This document shows, one piece after another, positions 22,671-31,861 of a stretch of DNA of 64,000 nucleotides. The position numbers were made by a program, and so were the translations under genes. The stretch's first letter is position 1. Every line of letters starts with the position of its first letter. The DNA is taken from NCBI GenBank assembly GCA_029747015.1, contig JAKOGI010000007.1, positions 950,001 through 1,014,000 on the forward strand. Reading direction: 5' to 3'. The notes below the pieces were generated by a model that saw only the letters and a program-made list of their open reading frames with translations, had not been told where the DNA came from and made no database searches. Source of the stretch: Carnegiea gigantea (Eukaryota; Streptophyta; Magnoliopsida; Caryophyllales; Cactaceae).

Positions 22671-23174
22671 ACAACAACAACACCACCACTTCCCAGTGTG
22701 GGTCCCTCTTTCGCGGGGTCTGGGGAGATCCAGATGTAGACAACCTTACCTCAACCGGCATGACTGCCTGTTGAGAGGCTGATTCCAAGAGACCTACAAA
22801 ACCAGATTTTGTGAAAACATTTCATAGGAGAGAGATTTTGTGAAAACATTTTATAAAAGAACGATTTTGTGAACACATTTTATGAAGCAAAACTAAGGAT
22901 AAGTATTACGAAATTGAACTAAGAAGTATTAAAATAGGTGCAATAACTAAGTAAACATTAGTACGATAAAGCAGAGGAATGTGTCATACCTTAACCAATA
23001 GACGTAGGCATACAATGTTTATTCTCAAATGCAAGTACTACCTGCATACAAACACAGTATCCGAAAAATAACAACCAAATCTACCGTAACGCGATCAAAA
23101 GAAAACTACGAAACCACTTCTCTGCGATCTAAGATCTTAATCTTATCCTGCCATAATCTCCTATCCTGAGCCAG
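22671..23174 (-). mobile_element. Non-LTR retrotransposon copy (SINE or 5'-truncated LINE)
   Basis: The 504-bp segment is flanked by GGTCATGTCAGCATCA (22655-22670) and GGTCATGTCAGCGTCA (23175-23190), a 16-bp target duplication with one mismatch. On the minus strand it ends in GTTGTTGTTGTTG, and the preceding CCCCAGACCCCGC region resembles the 3' ends of plant Au SINEs and RTE LINEs. About three 29-bp tandem copies of GATTTTGTGAAAACATTT lie at 22804-22887. No reverse transcriptase is present. Confidence 0.7.
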
Positions 23175-23319
23175 GGTCATGTCAGCGTCACATATTAAAA
23201 ATTATTTATATGACAAACACAAATTGAAAAAATATATATACGTGGCAAGTGAAAATATACACTCCTAGGTGTATGATATGTATTACCTTATTTGATAAAG
23301 CTATCTCAGCCTCGAATCC

Positions 23320-23395
23320 CTCACTCACACTCCGGCTCCTGCTCCAACTCCCACTCCCACCCCCACCCCCACCCCCACACGGGCCACACCCAACC
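23320..23395. repeat. C-rich microsatellite (CCCCAC)n
   Basis: A run of CTCCCACTCCCACCCCCACC-type units directly upstream of the promoter of the second DUF26 copy. Confidence 0.85.
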
Positions 23396-23416
23396 CCACC
23401 AAGGGAAAAACCCCTC

Positions 23417-23424
23417 TATATAAA
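23417..23424 (+). promoter_or_regulatory. TATA box of the second DUF26 copy
   Basis: TATATAAA is 94 bp before the ATG at 23511, nearly the same spacing as in the intact gene. The leader again carries an AAAGAGCGGAAAAAGAAAAAA-like stretch. Confidence 0.6.
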
Positions 23425-23510
23425 GGCACCAAGTATGCAGCAAACGCAAACAACAACCCAACTCACAATTCACAAATAGACAAGGAAAGAGCGGAAAAAG
23501 AAAAAACCTC

Positions 23511-24361
23511 ATGGCTCCATCTTTTCATTTAGTAGTTGCAATTCTGGTGCTACTTTTCATGATGGATTGCTCTCAAGGGGCTTGGTCGAGGCTTTACTGC
23601 AACAACTCTGCAACGATAGAGCCCTATGGTCTGGTGTCAACTAACATAGATAACTTGCTGAAGGGGATGAAATCGAGCAGCAATGTTGTGTTCATGGCCT
23701 TCCATATGGCAACGAGGACAATCTTATCTATGGCCTGGGCTAATGCCGGGGAGATTTGGACATGAACAAATGTTCTGCATGCATTGGAGACGCATCCGTC
23801 AACATCACGGCGAGTTGCCCCAACGTATCCGATGCTCAAATCTGGTATGATGAATGCAGCATTAGGTATAGCCAGAACATGTTCTGTGGCAAATTTGATG
23901 CCTCATATATTAAAGCAGTGATTCCAGAAAACGGGGACTACCCGTCCCCTGCATCCGGCTTGAGGTCGGGGTTGGCAAAACTACTTGATAAAATCAAAGC
24001 ACGTATCACCGATGAACCCGACCTCGGAGGATTTGCCAACGTGAAGCTGCCGCTAACAGAAACCTATACGTTGTATAGGGTGGCCCAATGCATTCAGGAC
24101 CTCTCGTCTGAAGTTTGTGGTAAGTGCTTGGATGCCACAAAAGCTGAGTTTGAGGACAGCAAACCCTGCATTGGCAAAATGGGTTGTAAGGTATTCTATA
24201 GTAGCTGCGCTTTCAGATACGCGTTCAAACCATTGTTGCCCCCCTATGCTAATAAGTACGAGAAAATCTCAGATAAAGCTCTGGAAAAATTGATGAGGTA
24301 CGAGGCTGAACAAATTAACGAGCTGAGTTCCAAGAAATCTATGATGGTTTCGTCATTTTAA
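23511..24361 (+). pseudogene. DUF26/Gnk2 secreted protein, frameshifted and nonsense-mutated copy
   Basis: It starts MAPSFHLVVAILVLLFMMDC, a signal peptide like that of the intact gene. Near 23707 one base is lost (ATGGCAAC where the homologous frame needs ATGGGCAAC), and in the restored frame TAA at 23741-23743 falls just before CRGDLDMNKC. From 23744 the frame is open to the stop at 24359-24361 and keeps a canonical CX8CX2C in domain 1 (CRGDLDMNKCSAC), the same core in domain 2 (CIQDLSSEVCGKC) and the tail KSMMVSSF. An alternative is compensating small indels between 23735 and 23746; either way at least two lesions are needed. Transcription from the retained promoter could give only a short secreted N-terminal peptide. 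If the lesions are assembly errors this would be a second functional family member. Confidence 0.82.
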
Positions 24362-24620
24362 ATCTGGAAATTAGACGTATTTTCTCAATATGTTAAATAA
24401 TGTGTGCATCTATATATGCATGCACACAATTTATGTACTTTTATGTTGTATTGTGTGTTAAATTATGTGTGCATACATGCACATTGTGAGGTCTGTTTGT
24501 GTGCTCTATGCACCCTATGAGGTGCGTCTTTGTAGTCTTTCTGAATATCTCTGTGATACAATTCGATCTTGGAATCACCGGTAAATGAATGAATAATAAA
24601 CCTAGTGTTATTAAAGACAA

Positions 24621-24698
24621 TATGTTGTCATCCAGAGACTAAGATGTTTGGCTTTCAGTTTCACCCGAGAAACTTGAGCTTGATTCTTGGCAATGGAT
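24621..24698 (+). pseudogene. tRNA-Glu-like pseudogene behind the second DUF26 copy
   Basis: TATGTTGTCATCCAG, a GGCTTTCA anticodon-loop relic, CACCCGAGA and GATTCTTGGCAATGG follow in tRNA-Glu order, but several insertions and a broken T-arm (CTTGAGCTTGATTCTTGG) rule out function. It is 260 bp beyond the DUF26 stop codon. Confidence 0.65.
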
Positions 24699-24809
24699 CT
24701 GTTTCTCAAAATCTCCATCAAACCTTCCTTTGTAGCTTTTGAAGATGATAAACAATTGAAAAAACGTAATTAAGCACTCCACATAATAAAAGAAATGTTG
24801 CATGCTCTA

Positions 24810-25246
24810 TGTCACGGTCCGCTTCCAGAACACTCCAGGATGCCCTGGAGTTCTCTAGATCTCCCTAGAGATTACTCTAGAATGCCCCACATGGTTCTAG
24901 GTCATTCTACACTTGTATAGAATGTAATATATTTGTGTAGAGAATTCTGGATACTCAATATTAGCCATTGGATCGAATCGATCTCCACCGTCCATTGAGG
25001 AGGTGGGAGTGTATAAATACCCCCAAGGGGGCTCATTTGTAAGCAAGCATTCAAGTGCAATAAAAAGAGCATTCTCCCAAACTCTTTCTCTCCACTAAGC
25101 TCCCTTAAAGTGTGAGTGAGCTTACTTAGCTTCTTAAAGTCTAAGTCAAGCTTCCTTAAGGCTTACTAGCAAGCAAAGCAAGAATTCCATGCAAAGTTTG
25201 CTAGGCCGCACAAGTCTAAGTTTGAGTGAATTATCAACCCGTGACA
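24810..25246 (+). repeat. Chromovirus 5' LTR
   Basis: TATAAAT at 25012-25018 is the likely core promoter. The end CGTGACA is followed after two bases by TGGTATCAAAGCC (25249-25261), which matches the initiator Met-tRNA complement with one mismatch and is the primer-binding site. Confidence 0.95.
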
Positions 25247-25277
25247 GTTGGTATCAAAGCCCCGGTTTGGGAGATCC

Positions 25278-26497
25278 ATGGCTTCAAGTGTCACTGATGC
25301 TGGCAACCCTCAATAAGGAGGGAAGAAGGGCAAGGATAAGAACAAGGACTTGTCGATCCTTGTAGATGACAAGCTTGCGGAGATTAACCACTCCATGTCT
25401 AACCTCACGGGTCGGGTGGATGACATGGAGAAGCGCATCGAGGAGCTCGAGTCCACGGGGGACTTGGAGGAGTTCCGTGCGGAGATACAAGAGGCGGTGA
25501 AATCTTTAGCAAGCAATGTCGATGAGGAGGTCCGAGCTCTTCGAGATGGAGAACTCCAAGCTTGCAAAGCCGAGGTAGTGGCTTGCAAGTCCGAAATTGA
25601 GACATACAAGGCAAGGGTTGAGGCCTTGGAAACCCAACTCAAAGTATGCATGGCCGCGGTGGCCAATGCAAGCAATGGTGGATCGGGTCAAGTGTCCACC
25701 ACCGCAAAGGTGAATGCACTCCAAACTCCAACCTACAACGGGACCAGGAATGCAAGGGAGATAGACAACTTCTTTTGGAAGTTTGAGGCCTACTTTGGAG
25801 CGGTAGGCATCACCGATGAAGCACAAAAGGTAAACCTTACTTCCTTCTCTCTTAAAGACATTACTCTTGTTTGGTGGCGTCGAAGGTGCGACGATGTCAA
25901 CCGAGGGTCCACTCCCATCACCACTTGGGATGGATTCAAAAGGGAGCTCAAAGAGCAATTCTACCCCAAAGACGCAGTGAAGGAAGTTAGGGCCAAGTTG
26001 AGGCGCCTCCAATACAAGGAGGGCCACCTTCGTGAATATGTTAGGGAATTTCAGGAGCTTTTCTTAGAGATTCCAAACATGGGAGAGGAAGATGTCTTAT
26101 TCTCCTTCCTAGATGGCCTAAGTGGTTGGGCCAAAACTGAGCTGGAAAGGCGTGGTGTGCAAGACCTCGCCTCCGTGGTTGCTGCCGCCGAGTTACTAAT
26201 CGAGTACAAGAAAGACTCATCAAAGGGACAAGGCAAGAAGAATAATGGAAGCGGCAAAGGAGGGGGAGATCGAGATAACAAACCCTCTACGGACAAAGGG
26301 AAAGGCAAGAAGACTGATGCACCCCGGAAGTATTCATGTTTCCTATACAACGGTCTACACCGAGTCTTTGAATGCCCCAAGAAGGGCAAACTTACCGCCA
26401 TTGTCCAAAAGGAAGAGGAGCAAGAGGAGAAGAAGATTGCTTCCCTCAAGCTACTCAATGCAATCCATGCAAAAGTGGATAAACAACCTCGTGGCGC
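25278..26497 (+). pseudogene. Chromovirus gag
   Basis: The ATG at 25278 opens MASSVTDAGNPQ and then TAA (25314-25316); the frame continues uninterrupted for about 390 codons. The N-terminal part is a probable coiled coil (DDMEKRIEELE). The retrotransposon-gag core includes FFWKFEAYFGAVG, WWRRRCDDV and LKEQFYPKDA. A lysine/glycine-rich linker precedes a zinc knuckle in which the second cysteine is tyrosine (CFLYNGLHRVFEC in place of CX2CX4HX4C). A one-base shift near 26495 moves into the protease frame. The protein would normally form the particle that packages the RNA. Confidence 0.9.
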
Positions 26498-27424
26498 ATG
26501 TACGTGGAGACCCTTATCAACGATAAGCCTCTCCAAGCACTGTTGGATATGGGAGCTGACACGGTCTATATAGCCAAGGAGCTCGCCGATGAGGTTGGCC
26601 TCTCCTACATCAAGGAGGGGGGATATGTAAAGGGAGTTAACGCTAGGAGCCTCCTCATCCATGGAGTTGCTCGCGGCACCCCCATTCAAATCGGCCAGTG
26701 GAAAGATAAGGTCGATATCACTGTTGCTCCCCTAGATGACAAGAAATTTTATTTGGGCATCGATTTCCTTGACGCGGTGAAGGCACACTTGGTACCTTAC
26801 ACCGACACTTTGTGTGTCATGGAGACGGGGCAACCTTGTAATGTCCCCGTGAAGAGGGGCATCGATGAAGGCAACATACTCTCCGCCCTTCAGTTTTCTA
26901 AGAGACTCAAAAGGAAGGAACCAACTTTCCTTGCCACCCTCAAGATGGAGGAGGAACTCAAGGAAGTTCAAGCACCCAAGGCCATCCAAGGGGTGCTTGG
27001 TGAGTTCAAAGATGTCATGCCCACGGAGTTATCCAAGAGACTTCCTCCAAGAAGGGAAGTCAACCATGTTAGTGAGTTAGAGACGGGGGCTAAGCCACCC
27101 ACATTCCCTCCTTACCGTATGGCACCTCCGGAGCTCGAGAAGCTAAGGAGACAATTGAAGGAGCTACTCAATGCCGGTTACATTCGTCCCTCCAAATCTC
27201 CTTATGGTGCGCCGGTATTATTCCAAAAGAAGCATGACGGCTCTCTTCGTCTATGCATCGACTATCGGGCTCTCAACAAGGTCACCATCAAGAACAAGTA
27301 TCCCATCCCTCGCATTGATGACTTGTTTGATCAACTTAGAGATGCAAGGTACTTTACGAAGCTCGATTTGAGGAGTGGATACTATCAAGTCCGTATAGCC
27401 GAAGGGGATGAGCCAAAGACGGCA
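26498..27424 (+). pseudogene. Chromovirus protease and N-terminal reverse transcriptase
   Basis: The frame begins [20 protein letters not shown]; the aspartic protease triad D-T-G appears as D-M-G, keeping the catalytic aspartate but not the usual threonine/serine. Reverse transcriptase follows: [42 protein letters not shown] and [11 protein letters not shown] are visible. Around 27424 a frameshift separates this from the [13 protein letters not shown] block. Confidence 0.9.
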
Positions 27425-28100
27425 TGTGACATGTTATGGTTCGTACGAGTTCCTTGTCATGCCCTTTGGCCTCACAAATGCACCGGCCACATTTTGCACC
27501 CTCATGAACAAGGTACTTGCACCTTTCCTTGATCGCTTCATCGTTGTTTATCTTGATGACATTGTCATCTATAGCAAGTCCTTGGAGGAGCATGTGGGAC
27601 ACTTGTGGGAAGTGTTCCAAACTTTGAGGGACAACCAACTTTATGTAAAGAAAGAAAAGTGCTCCTTCGCACAGGAAGAGGTGTCTTTCTTGGGTCACAT
27701 CATTGGTAGAGGCAAGCTACGCATGGATCCAGCAAAGGTCAAGGCCATCCTTGAATGGGAGCCACCAACGAAAGTCACCGAGTTAAGATCTTTCCTTGAC
27801 TTGGTGAACTATTACCGACGGTTCATCAAGGGCTATTCCGCGATAGCTGCCCCTCTCACCGACTTGTTGAAGAAAGGAAGAGGATGGACGTGGAGCCAAG
27901 AATGCCAACATGCCTTTGATGCCTTGAAGAAGGCCATCACAGAGGAACCCGTTCTCTCTCTCCCTGACCTCAACAAGCTTTTTAAACCACACACGGATGC
28001 TTTCGACTTCGCCATTGGCGGTGTCTTGATGCAAGAAGGTCATCCTATTACCTTTGAGAGACGGAAGCTTAATGACACCGAGAGGCAGTACACGGTCTAA
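27425..28100 (+). pseudogene. Chromovirus reverse transcriptase C-terminal half and RNase H start
   Basis: [12 protein letters not shown] is followed by the catalytic [11 protein letters not shown], the YLDD form of the YxDD box, then FLGHIIG and the thumb [11 protein letters not shown]. RNase H begins at [12 protein letters not shown]. The frame ends at TAA 28098-28100, in QYTV-stop-EKE; the family normally has glutamine there, so this looks like a single C-to-T nonsense change. Confidence 0.9.
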
Positions 28101-29069
28101 GAGAAGGAGATGACTGCGGTTATACATTGTCTCCGCACATGGAGGCATTACTTACTTGGGAGTAAGTTCACAATCAAGATCGATAATGTAGCCATAAGCT
28201 ACTTTCAAACTCAAAAGAAGCTTACTCCTAAGCAAGCTCGGTGGCAGGACTTCCTAGCAGAGTTCGATTGCATCATGAAGTATAAGCCGGGACGTGCCAA
28301 TTTAGTAGTCGATGCTTTGAGTCGCAAGGGTGAACTTGCCGACATCAGTCCACCTCAAAGCAACTTACGGGACCGAATCAAGAAGGGACTCCAACATGAT
28401 TCTCTTGCCCACACTATCATCCAGCTTGTCAAAGACGGCAAGACTCGAAGATTTTGGGTGGAAGATGGCTTGATCCTTACCAAGGGCAAGCGCATCAATG
28501 TTCCTTCATATGATAACCTCCGGCGGGAAGTCATGAAGGAGTGTCATGACAGCAAGTGGGCGGGTCATCCAGGCATACACCACACACTTGCCCTTCTGGG
28601 GGAATCCTACTATTGGTCTCACTTGAAGGATGATGTCGAGGCCTATGTAAAAACTTGTCTTGTGTGTCAACAAAACAAGATAGAACAAGGAGCACCTGCA
28701 GGACTTCTAGAACCTCTCCCCCTTCCCGAAAGGCCGTGGGAGAGTATTTCTATGGACTTCATCGTGGGCTTACCCACGAGTGATGGGTGCAACTGGGTGC
28801 TTGTCGTGGTGGATCGATATTCTAAGTATGCCACCTTTATTCCCGCACCCAAGGAATGTTCCGCCGAGCAAGCCGCCCATTTATTCTTCAAATATGTGGT
28901 AAAGTATTGGGGCTTGTCTCGGTCCATTGTAAGCGACCGAGACACTTGTTTCACCAGGCGATTTTGGACGGAGTTGTTCAAGCTCATGGGTTCCGAGCTC
29001 AACTTCTCCACCAGTTTCTACCCGCAAAGTGATGGACAAACCGAGAGGGTCAATGCTCTCTTGGAGCTC
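28101..29069 (+). pseudogene. Chromovirus RNase H end and integrase catalytic core
   Basis: In frame after the stop, the text runs EKEMTAVIHCLRTWRHYL, then NLVVDALSRK, then the integrase zinc-binding region (HPGIHHT with CLVCQQNK). The catalytic triad is present: D in SMDFIVGLP, D in VSDRDTCF and E in GQTERVN. The frame is cut at ALLEL by the inserted LTR at 29070. Confidence 0.92.
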
Positions 29070-30494
29070 TGATGAACCTCTATTTTGTCCCATTTTTAGC
29101 CCCTATTTGACCCATTTTCTCCCCCGTTTTCACGTTTAATTGTGTTAAGGAAGGGTCAAATTGGCCTGCTTTTTGCATACTTTTTACTTATACAGCATCT
29201 TTCGATATTTTCAGGAATTTTATTGAAGAAACGGAAAGATGAACAATATTTAGCAGAAAGGAGTGCCAAAAAGGCGAGAAAAGCTGCGAAAAGGCGTCGC
29301 ACGGAAGCCCCGGGAAATCGAACACACGCGGTAGGGCCGAACCACGAGGACCCGACCAAGCCGAGCCAGCAGCCACGTGGCCGGTTCCGCTTGCCGTCTT
29401 CTTGGTGTTTCCCAGAACTTTGGCACGGCGCCGTGCCTCGGGGCACGACCGTGCCACCCCCATTCTATGACGCAACTTAAATTTGTCTTCGGGGTTATTT
29501 TGTGGGCATCCTTAGTTTTATGTTTAGTTTTCTCTCAAAACTCTCTCTAGGCGATTCTTAGGTTTACTTCAAGGTTTAAGTTTTTGTACTTTTGAATCAC
29601 GCTATTGGATTGAAGTTTATTCCATCGTTAATTCCTTCGATTGATTCCAGGTTTTTCCTCTCTCAATTCTCCCTCACTTGTTCTTGATTGTTTGGGTTTT
29701 GGTTATCATGATTACTGGGTTGATTCTTGAGATTGTTGCGTTAAATATGATTTTAGGCTAAATCCCTCGACTTAGGTTGGGATTAACGCCGAATATGTGT
29801 GGTTGAATTGTAAACTAGCCCAATCCTTGCTTTCCCCTTTGTCTAGTAATTGCGAATTTTACTGTGCACGCCACATGCTACATGAAATGCTCGAAAGAGT
29901 ATTTGTCTATTTTTATTAGAGTTTAGGGGAGCGTTGAGAGACGAAACCTTTACCTAGTGCGACTTAGTAGATGATTAGGGTTTTAACATGAAAATAGTTA
30001 AGGTTCTAATTGGGATTTGAAATTGTAGATCTTGTAATTTTTCGACTCTTAGTCCCATGAAAATAGGCGACTATAGTTTTAGGATTAGTCTTCAACCCTG
30101 GAGAGAGAGAGGAGATGGGTTTAATTGACAATCTATCCATTCGTGATGCATGCCTGGGAGATGTTTGGTAGGGGTAGTAATTGATTCGCTAGCATATTTG
30201 TGCTGTTAATTCTAACCTGAGTGTTTTCTATTCTGCTGTTTATTTCACCTTTTTAGTCGCTATCGTTTCTTCTAGTTTAGTCTCCAACCCATAACTGTGA
30301 TTGCCTAATTTGAGTGGTCTAATTAGTTCTGGTAGTCGAAAGCAAAGCTCCCCGTGGATTCGACCCGTACTTGCCGTTGCTAACTACAACTAGCACCGTG
30401 CACTTGCGGTAATTAAAACGATAACAAGTTTTTGGTACTTGCCGTTGCTAGCTACAACTGGCACCGTGCACTTGCGGTAATTAAAACGATAACA
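29070..30494 (+). mobile_element. Solo LTR (Tat/Ogre-type layout) inserted in chromovirus integrase, with duplicated 3' end
   Basis: The insert starts TGATGAACCTCTATTTTG and ends ACGATAACA; chromovirus integrase sequence stops on one side at ALLEL and resumes on the other at YLRHF. The closing section CCCGTGGATTCGACCC is typical of these long LTRs. The last block of about 58 bp (CACCGTGCACTTGCGG to AACGATAACA) occurs twice, separated by AGTTTTTGGTAC, which resembles the start of an internal region. No exact target duplication could be read. A decayed piece of the same LTR start is at 61942-61995. Confidence 0.8.
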
Positions 30495-31259
30495 TGCACT
30501 ACTTGAGGCACTTTGTGAGTGTCAACCAAAGAGATTGGGCGAAGTTACTGGATGTTGCCCAATTCTCCTTTAACTTGCAAAAGAGCGAGTCTAAGGGGCG
30601 AAGTCCGTTCGAGATTGTCACGGGGCAACAACCGTTGACCCCGAGTTCTCTTGCTACAGGCTACAAGGGGTCAAGTCCACCCGCCTACAAGTTTGCCAAG
30701 GATTGGAACGACCAAGTAGGGGTGGCACGAGCTTACTTGGAGAAGGCCTCCAAGAAAATGAAGAAGTGGGCCGACAAGAAAAGGCGCCCGAGAGAAATCC
30801 AAGTAGGGGACCTCGTGCTTGTTAAAATGTACAACCATGCGAGGTTAGCCGGTCGACATCGAGGCCTCATTCGTCGATACGAGGGTCCTTTTCCCATCAT
30901 TAAGAAGGTGGGAGCGCAAGCTTATAAGGTAGAATTGCCTCCCAAGATCAAGTACCACCCAGTCTTCCATGTAAGTCTACTCAAACCTTATCATGGAGAC
31001 AATGTGGATCCAAATCGGGGCATCTCTCGTCAGTCCATTGGGCATGAAAGTCCAACATGACAAGGAGTTGGAAGAAGTTTTGGCCGATCGACTGGTGCGC
31101 CATTCCAACCAGCCGCCAACACACGAACTCCTTGTCAAGTGGAAAGGCCTACCCGAAAGCGAGGCTAGCTGGGAGCGCGTTCAACACTTGTGGCAATTCA
31201 AGGAGCAAATCCACAGTTGGAGGACAAGAAAGCAACGAGGACGTTGCCGGAATAGGTAG
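30495..31259 (+). pseudogene. Chromovirus integrase C-terminus and chromodomain
   Basis: After the inserted LTR the frame reads YLRHFVSVNQRDWAKLL, continues through the GPY/F region (RRYEGPFPIIKKVG) to HPVFHVSLLKPY, and stops at 31060 after ESPT. One frame over, HDKELEEVLADRLVRHS leads into a chromodomain, HELLVKWKGLPESEASWE, ending at 31259. Chromodomains guide integration to marked chromatin. The frameshift is near 31055. Confidence 0.9.
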
Positions 31260-31266
31260 GGGAGGA

Positions 31267-31703
31267 TGTCACGGTCCGCTTCCAGAACACTCCAGGATGC
31301 CCTGGAGTTCTCTAGATCTCCCTAGAGATTACTCTAGGATGTCCCACATGATTCTAGATCATTCTACACTTGTATAGAATGTAAGATATTTGTGTAGAGA
31401 ATTCTGGATACTCAATATTAGCCGTTGGATCGAATCGATCTCCACCGTCCATTGAGGAGGTGGGAGTGTATAAATACCCCCAAGGCGGCTCATTTGTAAG
31501 CAAGCATTCAAGTGCAATAAAAAGAGCACTCTCCCAAACTCTCTCTCTCCACTAAGTTCCCTTAAAGTGTGAGTGAGCTTACTTAGCTTCTTAAAGTCTA
31601 AGTCAAGCTGCCTTAAGGCTTACTAGCAAGCAAAGCAAGAATCCCAAGCAAAGTTTGCTAGGCCGCACGGGTCTAAGTTTGAGTGAATTATCAACCCGTG
31701 ACA
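31267..31703 (+). repeat. Chromovirus 3' LTR
   Basis: Preceded by the purine-rich TAGGTAGGGGAGGA (31254-31266), the plus-strand primer. It has the same length as the left LTR. Confidence 0.95.
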
Positions 31704-31861
31704 TCTAGCACAGGCTGTACAAACAATATGCATGTCCATCTCAGAGAAAAAAACGGCTTCCTCTCTCGGACTGGCATGTAAAAAGCCTGGCACCAAAATA
31801 GAAGGGGCACTTAACAACTAAACCGAATCACTGAGATCTCACAAAAAATTCTGCTAATAGG
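31704..31861. repeat. Fragment of the dispersed host block
   Basis: It matches 58560-59000 with gaps (ACAAACAATATGCATGTCCA, GGCACCAAAAT, CTGCTAATAG). This is the sequence into which the chromovirus on the left and the CACTA terminus on the right were inserted. Confidence 0.6.

Larger units (their letters stand above)
24810..31703 (+). mobile_element. Ty3/gypsy chromovirus, defective, carrying a nested LTR
   Basis: Two 437-bp LTRs (24810-25246, 31267-31703) begin TGTCACGGTCC and end CCCGTGACA, differing at about 15 positions by my count. TCTA lies outside both ends as a possible 4-bp target duplication. The order gag, protease, reverse transcriptase, RNase H, integrase, chromodomain defines a chromovirus. 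Six lesions disable it: a stop at gag codon 13, frameshifts near 26495, 27424 and 31055, a stop at 28098, and the LTR inserted at 29070-30494. Confidence 0.95.

Noticed and set aside
25506..26027. 173-codon minus-strand frame opposite the chromovirus gag
   Set aside because: Shadow of a long coding region; no independent evidence.
29156..29480. Overlapping 95-112-codon frames in both strands
   Set aside because: They lie in the non-coding GC-rich part of a solo LTR.
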